Assembly: GCA_025642065.1 (NCBI GenBank)
Contig: JAODUP010000965.1
Coordinates: 186,001-250,000 of the forward strand
Direction: 5' to 3'
Length of the DNA stretch: 64,000 nucleotides
Source: Paralvinella palmiformis
Lineage: Eukaryota; Annelida; Polychaeta; Terebellida; Alvinellidae
The stretch's first letter is position 1. Every line of letters starts with the position of its first letter. The notes beneath the pieces are model-generated. The model had not been told where the DNA came from and did not search any database. It worked only from the letters and a program-made list of their open reading frames with translations. The position numbers and the translations under genes are program-made. Below, in pieces: positions 1 to 10,826 of the stretch.

Positions 1-1
1 G

Positions 2-213
2 ATGTTTTACGGCCACTTTTGTTTACAGGCTAAATGGGCCGAGCGACTTCCAAAGGTAATGAGACGAAATGAAAGACGAAACAACCTTCAGATATGCCCA
101 CGCCTGGATTCGAACACGGGTGGTAGTGATCTGTGGTCCAGCACGCTACCGCTAGACACGGAGGCGCCCCTTTGGTCCAACACGCTACCGCTAGACTACG
201 GAGGCGTCCCGAT
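2..213 (-). mobile_element. SINE family A copy, minus strand, rearranged head
   Basis: The copy carries the family-A tail (plus-strand gatgttttacggccac at 2-17, taaatgggccgagcgac near 31-50) and the tRNA-like head read on the minus strand. The last part of the head (gctaccgctagac...ggaggcg) occurs twice, at about 146-175 and 183-211, so the promoter end is partly duplicated. The window edge cuts the far tail. Confidence 0.75.
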
Positions 214-442
214 GGTGGTCATAGAATTGTAACTCTTTGATAAATTGTTCTATATCTTATTTTCAAAATGGCAGTTCTTTGAATATTTTATGTCGCAGGT
301 ATGTAATTTAAAGGGGTTGTTTAATTAATCATTCAAATGCACGTCTTTATGGTAATGTAATTAAATGTAAACACGCTATAATATTTTTCACGTGTAGGTA
401 GGTATGTCTGTATGTATGTATGTATGTATTTATGATTTCAAT

Positions 443-682
443 TTAGTGATTATATTCATGCGTTTTCGACAAAAACGAAATGACATAATTGGAATTAAGC
501 CGAAGCCGGATGCCCTGCGCGGGATTCCTATTAATTGGGAAATAAATTAAATAAACAATCAGTGCAACCGAAAAGAGGAAAATCAACCAGGAATTGCGTA
601 GGAATGGAAAATACCGAAGTGGTGAGATAGCATTAACGGGATGCGATGAACATAGCCAGTCAAAGGTTGTTTTTTGTTCCAT
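443..682 (-). CDS. Hypothetical small membrane protein ORF, possibly spurious
   Basis: This is an intact 79-codon ATG-to-stop frame. It has a short polar N-terminus, one strongly hydrophobic stretch (about residues 30-50, ending LIYFPI) and a basic C-terminal part. That arrangement resembles a type II membrane protein, such as the start of a Golgi enzyme. I recognise no family and see no clear splice donor extending it. In AT-rich DNA a frame of this length can arise by chance, so I rate it as a possibility only. Confidence 0.2.
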   Translation of the reverse strand: MEQKTTFDWLCSSHPVNAISPLRYFPFLRNSWLIFLFSVALIVYLIYFPINRNPAQGIRLRLNSNYVISFLSKTHEYNH

Positions 683-683
683 C

Positions 684-1219
684 TGAAATAGGACTAAAAC
701 ACGTATCTGTAGCTAATTGGCCAAGAGGATTTCACAATCTCTTGTACACGGAAAATGTGTTCTGCGAACTACCAAATATAACTTCCAATTTAATCTATTT
801 TGTTTATTAAGTCAGTCTTCTTTGAATCGAAATATACTAAATATCACCTTATCTTTCACTTTCCTTTACTGACTGTTGGAATCGTGGAGTATTATCACCG
901 GCAATGATCGTTAAAATATACAAATAAATCTCGCGTACGCACTGAAAAGGAAAGGTGTTCCTACTCAGCGATTAACAGGTCGTGTTTACAACCCGATAGT
1001 AGTAGTTCTAAACCCAGCCGACAGATGTCACTAGCTTAATTGGCAAGGTCTAATAGTGTAACAGCCAATAATGGCGATTTAAAGCTGTGTGGTTAAGCTT
1101 CGGCCTATCGTCATGGGGAATTCGAATGACATCATTGGGAATTCCCTAAAGCTAACCAGTTTCTGACTGGTCGGCCTGTTACTTTGATAGCCGAAGATTG
1201 AGAATAATGTGGTTGCGGG
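684..1219. other. Gene-free stretch left of the LTR element
   Basis: No credible exon was found. A short near-palindromic stretch, gggaattcgaatgacatcattgggaattccc, lies at about 1117-1146 (described here by its ends ggaattc). Otherwise the stretch is unremarkable AT-rich DNA. Confidence 0.5.
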
Positions 1220-1363
1220 TGTGATGTTTGTAGATTGTCATCAAGTATATTATTAATAAATCACAGATACAATCTTGACCATCTGGTTTATTCTCTAAAC
1301 TGTTTCCGGTCCGTTACAATTCTAAATACCAACATTAAGTCCTCGATATAATTAATTGTGGAC
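1220..1363 (-). repeat. 3' LTR remnant
   Basis: These 144 bases are nearly identical to the start of the right-hand LTR (5861-6004), beginning tgtgatgtttgtag and ending ttaattgtggac. One substitution is visible (ggtccg versus ggtctg). After 1363 the homology stops abruptly. The following 400 bases are unrelated to the other LTR and contain an (AT)n tract. Confidence 0.85.
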
Positions 1364-1544
1364 AATGTTACACCGCCCTACCTTTATTGAAAATGTATCA
1401 TTTCATATATGTTTCACTCAAGTTAAACAAGTATTTGTAATAGGTAAATTTCGAACAATCTTAAATACAAATTTTGAATATCCGACGATAACACTGAATT
1501 TTACACCTAGATAATGATTTATCTCAAGTCAATTGATAAGCTAC

Positions 1545-1545
<1 letters not shown>

Positions 1546-1595
<50 letters not shown>
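1546..1595. repeat. (AT)n microsatellite
   Basis: A run of about 25 TA units lies in the unrelated stretch between the integrase end and the LTR remnant. A second short run follows at 1719-1739. Confidence 0.95.
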
Positions 1596-1598
<3 letters not shown>

Positions 1599-1771
1599 AA
1601 ACTAACTCTGATAAAACAAATTATAAAATCTTACAGAACAATGTACTTCATTTTACATCATAATTACATTCACTCCATTCAGCTTCATTCTTACACATAT
1701 AGTTGTATAAAACTATAGTATATATATATATATATATATCTAAAATACAAACTTTCTATAAAAGTATAAAA

Positions 1772-2992
1772 TCACTTAGAAATAAAGTCTTTATATCTTG
1801 CTGGCATTCTGGTGCGTCGCTTTGGACGACCTGCTGAGACATCTGTCACATTTGAATTATGACTACTGTCTTAATTAAGTTCATCATTGTTCACTGTTAT
1901 TATTTCTGGCACGTCTTGCGAATAATCGCTGTTTTCGATTGTTGACTCGGTTTCAGGTGTAACATCATGGTCAGTCACTTTCCTGAAATGTGATGAATTT
2001 CTTGTTTTGCTGTCAAGAACAGGACTATATGCTGTTATCATGCTCCCTTTCACTTGCACCACAGACATTGGTGCTGGATTATATGCTGGACACAATTTGT
2101 CCGTTTTCGTTTGTTTAATTAACACTGTATCCCCAACATGGAGAGGAATGTTCGGTCGTACACAATTTCTGGTATCTGCATACTGTTTTTGTTGCTGTTT
2201 CTGCTCTGCATCTCGAGTTCGCAGTTCTTTATCTTCAACTCGAATGAATAGTTCGGGTAATAGCACTTTTATGTTCGAACCAAACAAGAATTCTGCAGGT
2301 GGTCGACCTGTTGTCATATGTGGCGTTGCGCGGTAATTTCGTAGGAATTTGTACATTTCCTGTCTCCACGACTTCCCTTCCACAGTAGCACTTTTAATTG
2401 CCTTGTTCAAAGGTTTCATAACGTTTTCTGCTTGCGCGTTAGATCTTGGCCACAGTGGCGTAATCCGACGATGACATATACCACAATATTGCATGAATTT
2501 ACGGAATTCAAATCCTTAAAATGGCGGTCCGTTGTCAGTTTTTAATGTTTCTGGCATTCCGTGTGTTGCAAATATTTTGTCAAATACTGGGATTACACTT
2601 CTGGCTGATGTGGATCTCATCAGCTCCACCACAGGAAATCGTGAATATTCGTCAAGAACTACTAGACAATAATCTCCGCTATGATATGGCCCACAAAAAT
2701 CAGCACACAGAGACTGCCAAGCTTTATCAGGTAGCTGTGACATTTGTAACGGTTGTAGACGTTCATCTTTAGTGACGACATTACATATAGCACAGCTTTT
2801 CACTATGTCTTCGGTGAGCTTATCCATGTAGGGAAACCACACCTTAGCTCTCAACAGGGACTTTGTTTTTACCAATCCCTGATGACCTTCATGAGCTATT
2901 TGTACAACTTTACGCCTCATCGTCACAGGAATAACAATCCGGTGTCCTCGTAACATAATTCCGTTCTCTGTAACACTAAGTTCACTGGACAA
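1772..2992 (-). pseudogene. Retrotransposon integrase domain (two in-frame stops)
   Basis: The N-terminal part has an HHCC zinc motif (HEGH, then CAIC about 30 residues later). The catalytic D residues sit in the contexts CADFCGPY and KTDNGPPF, and the E in AQAEN. A GPY/F-like C-terminal region (VGDTVLIKQTK) and a basic tail (GRPKRRTR) follow. One reading frame runs through the whole span but is interrupted by stop codons at 2516 (just after the second catalytic D) and at 1871 (before the basic tail). The tail ends at a stop at 1772. The first 70 bases overlap the RNase H frame, so the two frames are joined by a frameshift near 2990. Confidence 0.85.
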
Positions 2993-3570
2993 TTTCCGTA
3001 TATTGACATTTCTTCACAGTTTTTAAATTCATGCCATAGCCCAGTTTGTTGACATTTGATCACATTTTGCAGCATGGGGTCCTGTTGTGTCGCTTGAATT
3101 ACTTCTATATGTGACAATGCTTTGGGACACGCTGTTTCACACACGTAGTTGATATATTCTTCTGTGACCTTCCTGTCACGCTCACTTGTAGATGCGACTG
3201 GGTGACGCGACATGTAATCAGTTGGATTATCAGCGCCGGGTCGGTACACTGTGTTAAATGTATATTGCTGTAGACGTAAACACCATCGTTCAATGCGAGG
3301 AGATGGCTTAGCGACAACATTTGAGAATATGCTGACTAATGCTTTGTGGTCTGTGACCACTGTAAACTTTATGCCGTACAGATACAGATGAAAATGTTCG
3401 ACTCCCCATCGAACAGCTAGAGCTTTTCGCTCTGTTTGCGAGTAACGAGATTCTACGTCGTCCAGTGCACGTGATGCATATGCGACAATTTGAACATCTC
3501 TACGGCCATCTTTAGTGGGTTGTATCTGGGTTAAAATAGCACCAACACCATGTGGTGATGCATCGACCAC
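2923..3570 (-). pseudogene. Retrotransposon RNase H domain
   Basis: The frame opens on VDASPHGVGAILTQ, giving the first catalytic D. It continues with the E in SQTERKALAV and the D in VVTDHKAL, the order typical of Gypsy RNase H. After the domain comes the connection to integrase (RPGADNPTDYMSRHP). The frame ends early near 2923 while integrase continues in another frame. Upstream it joins the RT end at 3570 through another frame change. Confidence 0.85.
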
Positions 3571-4472
3571 TAACTCAAGTACGACATGACAGTATCACTT
3601 GTCAAACTGTCCTTCAATTTTAACCAGGCATCTTCACACTCACTGGTCCACTCAAACAGACTATTCTTACGAGTGAGCTCTCTAAGTGGTTTCACAAGAG
3701 AAGCTAGACCAGGTATGTATCTTTGTACGTAATTCGCCATGCCTAGAATAGACTTCACCTGTCGCTTGTCTGTCGGTCTCGGCGCATCACGAACAGACTT
3801 TACTTTTTTCGGATCTGGCGAAACACCATGTTCACTAAAAATGCTGCCGAAGAATTCCACAGAGGATTGGAAGAATTTGCATTTATTTCAATTGAGTGTT
3901 AAGCCCTTCTTCATGAGACGTTCCAGACATGCACGGACGTGTTTCTCATGTTCTACATCATTCCGACTGGCAATGCTGATGTCGTCAGAAATGTTCTTTA
4001 CTCCATCAAGCCCATGTAGCACTTGCTCGATGATTTGTTGAAATTTTTCACTGGCGGTATTTACACCAAAATTTAAACGCTTGTAACGGTGCAGTCCTAG
4101 ATGTGAACTAAACGTAGTGATGTATCGGCTGTCAGGATGCAGCTCCACCTGGTGGTAGCCCTGATTGAGGTCCAATTTTGTAAATACACAACAACCATTC
4201 AGATCATGTATCAACTCATGAACAATTGGCATTGGATGTTTGACTCTTCCTATGGCTTGGTTAGCAGCCCTCATATCAACACACAGTCTGATGTTATCAG
4301 GATCACGTGGCTTAGGTACTACCACTATAGGTGACACCCAAGGAGTCGGCGTATTTTGAGGATCTTCACATATGCCATACATATAGCTGCTTGATTGCCG
4401 CTTCAACTTGCGGTCTTGTTGAAAAGGGAACTCGTCTGTGTTTTTGATGCACAGGTTCCACTGTATCATCAA
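3570..4472 (-). pseudogene. Retrotransposon reverse transcriptase domain
   Basis: Two overlapping-class frames together cover the RT. The fingers motif is TPWVSPIVVVPKP, the LDLNQGYHQ motif carries the first catalytic D, and the active site reads ISDD instead of the usual YxDD or FADD. The thumb/connection region is GMANYVQRYIPGLASL. The frame breaks at about 3870-3890 (between LTLN and the next frame) and again before about 4440, where the N-terminal RT stretch is in another frame. Confidence 0.85.
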
Positions 4473-4505
4473 TATTCAGTTGTAGCTGGAAATCCTTCAG
4501 TTTTC

Positions 4506-5172
4506 CTAGCCGTGGAATATTGAATCAAAATCATGTACAATTTTATTTTTCACATTTGATTTGATGATTGAGATTAATTTCAGCCGCTTTGCAGTATCAT
4601 AAGACAGTAAACAGCTTTTAGCGTCACTCACAACATAGAATTCATCATCAAATTTTACTCCAGTCTTAGGCGATGTAATTGTTGCACTGAATGTTCCTTT
4701 CAAGTTTAATGCCTTTGTGGATGCGTAAGGGAATAATTTCGTGTCTGATTTTGATAACTCACAAAATTCTTTAGAATGTTCACACAGTGTTTTATGAGTT
4801 TTCACATCCACAGTGTTTACACTAGTTCCACTGTCTATGAACATCATAACATCTACCCCAGCTAGTTGAATGTTAATTGCAGGAAATTTCTCCTCACCTT
4901 TTCGTACTGCCAGTGAATAATCAGAACCACTATCACAATTACCTGCGACGTTGCTGATAGAAACTTTATTTGTTTGTTCTCGAGACTTCTTGTGCCATTT
5001 ATCATGTTGTTTTGTTCTCGGAAATTTTCGCTTACAAAATTTGGAGTAGTGTCCATACGATTCACATTTGTAACAACGACGATGTTTTGCTGGACACTCA
5101 TCTTCATGTATGTACTGACCACCACAGTTGAAACAAGTGCGCGAGCCACTAGAAAATCTGTCAAATGATTTT
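4506..5172 (-). pseudogene. Retrotransposon nucleocapsid zinc knuckles and aspartic protease
   Basis: One open frame without an early ATG encodes two CCHC-type knuckles. The second is a canonical Cx2Cx4Hx4C (CYKCESYGHYSKFC). A basic linker follows, then a retropepsin active site FIDSGTS near 4840. The protease frame stops at 4506, before the RT frame begins. Upstream it joins gag in a different frame. Confidence 0.8.
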
Positions 5173-5801
5173 TCAGACTGTTTTTAGCAAATATTTGCGT
5201 CTTGCACCTCCCTTGACACCAGTTTGTTTATGCACACGATTTGACGTTTCGGTTGTCATTCCACCCTTTATTACATGAGACTGAGAAAGCGCTAGCTCCA
5301 TCAATTTACCATGATCTAGCAGTGTTTTCAAGTCCATAGGTTTTGACAAGCCCTTTTTTCTCAAGCTTTTGGACGTACAGCCATGAATCATTTGCGTTTT
5401 TACTTCATTTTCCACTGTGCCTTCTGTAAAGTCACAATTGACAGACAATTGCTTTAATCTTGTGCAAAACTGATCCAAATTCTCACCTTCTTTCTGACTT
5501 GCCTGTCTGAAAATGTATCTTTCAAATTCACTGTTATATTTCGGCACAAAATAGTCATTCATTTTCGTTTTGACAACACTGTAATCGTCTTCTTCGTTCT
5601 TCAAAGTTTCATAAATGTCATAGCACTCTGCACCCATATAGTGCAATAGCAAAGCTTTTTATCTTCTCTGGTTCCGTATCACGAACGTCCACGTCGGATA
5701 ACAACACTTCAAAACGACTCAACCACTTCGTCCAACGTGGACCGTGCATTATTTAAGTCCTCACACTCAAACGTTGGAAATATTGGCAATGCACCTGCCA
5801 T
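5173..5801 (-). pseudogene. Retrotransposon gag (capsid region), frameshifted
   Basis: The likely start ATG is at 5799-5801. The first frame runs only about 30 codons before a stop. The conserved gag core continues in other frames, including a W-x-x-W-x-x-R-F type motif near 5720-5745 and the long frame 5173-5652 with LDQFCTRLKQL. At least two single-base shifts separate the start from the main frame, and a third separates it from the zinc knuckles. Confidence 0.8.
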
Positions 5802-5835
5802 CGTGTACACACAGATAACGATTAACACAGATATA

Positions 5836-5859
5836 GTTCGAATCCCATCCTCGTCGCCA
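5836..5859 (-). promoter_or_regulatory. Primer-binding site, tRNA-Ser(GCT) type
   Basis: The plus strand here reads gttcgaatcccatcc followed by tcgtcgcca, which is the 3' end of a tRNA: T-loop, T-stem, acceptor strand, discriminator G and CCA. It sits one base inside the 5' LTR, where a retroelement primer-binding site must be. I recognise the acceptor sequence (GACGAGG pairing with CCTCGTC) as that of eukaryotic tRNA-Ser(GCT). Confidence 0.75.
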
Positions 5860-5860
5860 A

Positions 5861-6358
5861 TGTGATGTTTGTAGATTGTCATCAAGTATATTATTAATAA
5901 ATCACAGATACAATCTTGACCATCTGGTTTATTCTCTAAACTGTTTCCGGTCTGTTACAATTCTAAATACCAACATTAAGTCCTCGATATAATTAATTGT
6001 GGACTGTTATGGATTGACAACATTACAGCGGGGAATTTATGATACACAGTATACGTTCAGAACACAGTTTCTAACACGCGCACTAATTCATGTAGTCTTT
6101 TATTACTTTCCTTTACGTTCAATGAGTTCAATAATTTGTAGACTTGCACGTAATAAGAAAAAAACACTCTGGATACTATCTAATACTCTGTGCGATTTAG
6201 AATCTTTGTGTAGCAACAATAAACTGCGAATTACATTATAATACGTTGATAATTTCTACTTTATGGCTTTGCACCTTTGGCAAGGGGTCAACTCCAGGAA
6301 GTGCTATGACGTCACTCGACTGACCACAGTGACACCTCTCGGGTATTCCAACATCACA
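5861..6358 (-). repeat. 5' LTR
   Basis: The LTR is 498 bp. Its edges are a perfect 9-bp inverted repeat, tgtgatgtt at the low end and aacatcaca at the high end, giving TG...CA termini. The low-end 144 bp match the remnant at 1220-1363. The remainder has no partner at the other end of the element. Confidence 0.85.
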
Positions 6359-8059
6359 ATGTACACCATAGAAAATATAATGCTTCTAGTGTCATAACGT
6401 TTAAACACATAAGCTTAGAAATAAAGTACAATGACCTGGGTTTTGTATGTATGACAAATCAGTTGTTTTGATAATAAATAAAATAGGAGGAGGGGAAAAC
6501 AACAATACCAGGGTCATATATTGGTAGGCCTCCATGGCCTACAGTGCGGCGTTTCATTGGCATTGGAAGCGAAAGTATCCGGATCTCTCACTTGAATGTT
6601 GGTGGGTCAAATCACCCGGATCCCGACTTCTAACAAAACCACTGCTAATGTAAGTGTAAAATATGCATTACCATTACTAAAAATGTTAGATATTTTAGGC
6701 TACGTATTGACTAGCGGTGTCAACTTGTACTTTTTACACGTTAGCCTTTCGGGATTTTAATAATAGCTCAGGTCTACGAAGCAATCTTTATGACTATTTA
6801 AATAAATTTTGGGAAGGGATTTGTGTCTTTTAATTGTAAAATAAGCCAAAAATAACAAAACTTAAGGTGATATATACGTATTTACCACGTTCAAATACTG
6901 GCAATTTTTACAAGGTTTATTACGTACAAAATTGATTTTACTGGATCTTATTAGAGTTTTACAACTTTTTGTTTCGAACAATTAGATCAGTTCACTCAAC
7001 TGTTTGTGAGAATGCTGCTGTGATCTCGGAATATAATGGCAGAGTATTAACACCTGAGAGCTGAAATAAATTGTGTGTGTGTATGTGTGTGTGTATGTTA
7101 TGTGGGAAAGTGCGTAGGATATGTTAGCCAATGTATGGCCTTGTTCTGAGTAGGGCCAATACGCTACCCATAGACTTTTGGCGAGGTTGCACTTCGAATT
7201 TCCTGAACGACTTGGCAGCTTTTGATTTCAAGTAATTATGTTACTCCAAGTGTTTAGAAGCCAATTGGCACACTTTCGGCACAGATACGATATCATTAAA
7301 TACAAGAAATTTATCAATTTATCTTTTCAAAAACTGTGTTCGCATACAGCCATGATAAAATAAATTTCCGTTGGATATACGCATGCGCAAGTGTTACGGA
7401 ATTTCAGCGTGCGCATGTGCATAATGACGGCGTTGATTTGATTACGCAATTCTAAATAAATACAGCCTCCGGAAAACTATTTAGAGCGTGTTTGTAAAAC
7501 CACGTGTTAATTGATCTCCATAATATAATTTAATTTTACGGCTTGTACCTCAGCAATATTATGGAATTATAATAAACAAACAAACCACAAGTACAATCAT
7601 AGGCGTATATTGTTAAGTTGTGGTTAAATTTTTAAATTGTAGTATGGAACATTATTTTGCGCGACGGTGTATTCGTAGTTGTATTTTCAGTGTCACATGA
7701 TCAAATGACAGGCGGCCAAGATGGCGAACTGATGTTTGTTTTGTGGAGTTGTTGCCTATTAAATTCTCATTTATTAGTGTTGAGCGATCTCGTGTACCAA
7801 AATGTCCCGCTGAATCAATGAATGTCAGTGTTATTCAAAGAACCTATCTTTTTATTTCGTCACGATCTGTAAAAAAGGCAAAGAGAAACCTCGCCAATTT
7901 AGCATAGGTAGCAGTCAAGCTCTCCTCGGGCACCGGAGAGTGGTATTCAAGTAAGGATATGTTATCTTCACTGGTGTTCTCTCATCAGTGAAATTTCTTT
8001 TTTATTAGTTCCGGTTATTAGCAAATATTTTACATTTCCAAGATAGATAAGTTACACTT

Positions 8060-8104
<45 letters not shown>

Positions 8105-8232
8105 GAATAGTTTACTCCAGAGTATACAGCTACAGTGTCTAAACAAACATATTCACATATTCACACTCGATGACGAAGACTGCTGCTTGCTTATAGAGAA
8201 TGGTGAGTTTTACATGTTCATCACACTCCGGA
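6359..8232. other. Gene-free stretch with a YY1-like motif
   Basis: No exon was recognised. A ggccaagatggcgaac motif near 7717-7732 resembles the CAAGATGGCG element found at many animal transcription starts, but its ATG frame stops after three codons. An (AT)n tract runs from 8061 to 8101. A polyadenylation signal for the Ly6 gene (AATAAA on the minus strand) is at 8001-8006. Confidence 0.5.
8061..8101. repeat. (AT)n microsatellite
   Basis: A pure TA run of about 20 units, 130 bp beyond the Ly6 stop codon and within its probable 3' UTR or flank. Confidence 0.95.
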
Positions 8233-10760
8233 TTAAAGGATCATCATCGCTATCGCCATGAAGGTCCCAATGATGGATCCAAACAATACTGACATATCCA
8301 ATGATCCTCTACGCCCTCCAAGCTGGAAATGTATAGAAACAATAGAAATGAACTCAAGTGAGTGGGCATACAGCGGAATATGCTTAAATAAAACATTACG
8401 ATTGGGATACGGTTGAGCTGTTTACAAATTTAGAGGAAACAAAATATGTCAACAGTATATCATATATACAGTGAGATATCGGCGACGGGGTCACTCTTAG
8501 ACTGTGTGTTTGTTTACTCAGTGACAAACCGCAAACCTGACGAACTGATTGGGCTTTTATAGAAATAAATAAATTATGTCCGTGTACGTGAACGTGTTCC
8601 ATAAGAAAAACAAGCCGCCTGCATTATTTTAACCATAATCCATAGGATTCGCGGTAACCTCACTATTTCGGCAAAATGAAATTTCGCAGATCAAGTTCTA
8701 TGTAAGTTACAATCGAAATTCTTCAAATTATATATATATATATATATATATACGTGTGTGTGAGTACGTGTATATGTGTGTCACTTAATTGTTAATTTTT
8801 GTTTGCAGCTCCATATATTATAATCAACACTTAACAAAGATTTTTAATTACAGTGAATACTAAGAATTTAACAGATTGAAAGAAAAACGTTCCAAAAGTA
8901 ATAATATGGTTCCTGACTAACTGCATAAGCGGAAGTCACTTAACTGCGCGTCTGTAACCCAATTTCAAAATCCTTCCGGTTTTGATCGATGTCGTATAAT
9001 TAGATAATAAGGCAATCTTTTCTTGACATTATTAGAACCGACAGAAAAGACAATATTATTCGATGATGATAATAATAATAATAATAATAATAACGCATAA
9101 CGTGGACGATGTATTGGTACCAAACCTTATCTGACAGGATCAATGACTAGTACACTTGATAAATTAAATGACTGATAAATTATTGATTTCCTGGTTCATC
9201 GATGATCACGTCCGATCAAAGTGTATGTCTGGCACTCTAACAGCTTCGATACAGAGTTATTTCTATGGCTATGACTTGTTAAGACTGTGAACGATCCAAT
9301 GCAGGGCTAGAATTTACGAGAATTAGCGTTGATTTTTCCAAGATAGCGCAGTTAGTTAAAGGGCAGGACTCGTAGCCGAAGGGTCGCCGGTTCGAATCTC
9401 CGGGAGTTGCAATGTTGTCATGTGGCGACTGGTTCACTCATCCATAAAAATGAGTACCTGACAGGACGTGATCACCAAGTGTTTGAGTAACGCTTTGCGC
9501 CTAGAATGGCAGTATGTGTTGTATGCTCCCTTGGGAGTTGAGATGTGTGCTGGGTGGAAACAGGTCTGAGTCAGGGATAATAACACTGTACAGCGCCTCA
9601 GAACAGGGTTACCTGGTTTTGGCGCTATATAAACATGCATTATTATATTATTATAATTTAATCAACTCGTATTCACGTTATATTCACGTTTTTTTAAAAC
9701 AAAAATCCGCAATTATAAGGTGTCAAGACTAAAATGTATCAATCTCAAACGTTATCTGAATATGTCGATGCCTGTAACTGTCTTGGATGATGATTGATGT
9801 TTTACGGCCACTTTTGTGTACGTGGTAGGCTAAATGGGCCGAGCGACCTCCAAAGGTAATGAAGCGAAGTCAAAGATGAAACACCCTTCAGATATGCCCA
9901 CGCCGAGATTTGAATTCAGGTGATAGTGATCTGTGGTCCAACGCGATACCAACTAGACCACGGAGGCGCCCCCTGTAACTGTCTGGGAGTTCTTCCACCT
10001 CACATTGGATTTAGTAAAATGAATGATTGTATCACACACAATCATGACCAGTCAAATGATGTAACAATGGTGATAACTGCAAATGCAATCGTCGATCGTT
10101 ATTTCTTCAATAAATACGGTTACTAATATACGCTAAATAAATCGATAGTGAAACACTATACACCCGTAGAAATGTCTGTTATATTTACGTCGGGTGTGAT
10201 ATTTGCTTGAAATGTGCAAACGTTGTTGTAAACAGACTCAACAAAACCACGTCGCCATTGTCAATGGCACAGTTTTACCTAATTACTAAATTAGATCTAA
10301 TTAATTAAACTTCTCGAATGCAAATTTGTTATTTTCCTGAAACGGGGTTTCTTTTAGAATCTGAAAGTTAGAACGTATGATTATAGTGGGTTTTTTTAAA
10401 GTTTAAGACACCAATCGCCCACCTACAAATAGTACAAGGAGTAAATTAAATATAAATCACTTACTGTAGCATAATAGTTACACATATCTCCTCTACAGCA
10501 TTCGTAACACTCCCAGTCGTCCCACCAGTCTCGTCTACATTTTCGCATTACACTCCGTCTCAACTCGTCACAGATCGTGTGTGTGGAGCAATCCTTCTCC
10601 ACATAATGTTGACGTGTACCATATGGGATCCAGTATGGTGGTACTAGAAAGAGAAACACGGGATGCGCTTATAACCATGCGTCATAAATGGGATCCATAT
10701 TAGATGTTATATTTTATGTTCTGTTATCTGATAGATTGGTAAATATAGTTGTGTGCACAC

Positions 10761-10826
<66 letters not shown>

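Larger units (their letters stand above)
1220..6358 (-). mobile_element. Degenerate Gypsy-like LTR retrotransposon (minus strand)
   Basis: Read on the minus strand, the order is 5' LTR (5861-6358), primer-binding site (5836-5859), gag, zinc knuckles, protease, reverse transcriptase, RNase H, integrase and a remnant of the 3' LTR (1220-1363). RNase H before integrase is the Ty3/Gypsy order. The coding part is broken by several frameshifts and in-frame stops, so the copy cannot encode its own proteins. The bases just outside the two ends (gcggg and atgta) do not match, so no target-site duplication remains. The 3' LTR keeps only 144 bp of homology, which points to rearrangement after insertion. 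Confidence 0.9.

Noticed and set aside
5150..5200. Programmed frameshift between gag and the zinc knuckles
   Set aside because: Zinc knuckles normally belong to gag itself, and gag has other frameshifts nearby, so mutational decay is the simpler reading.
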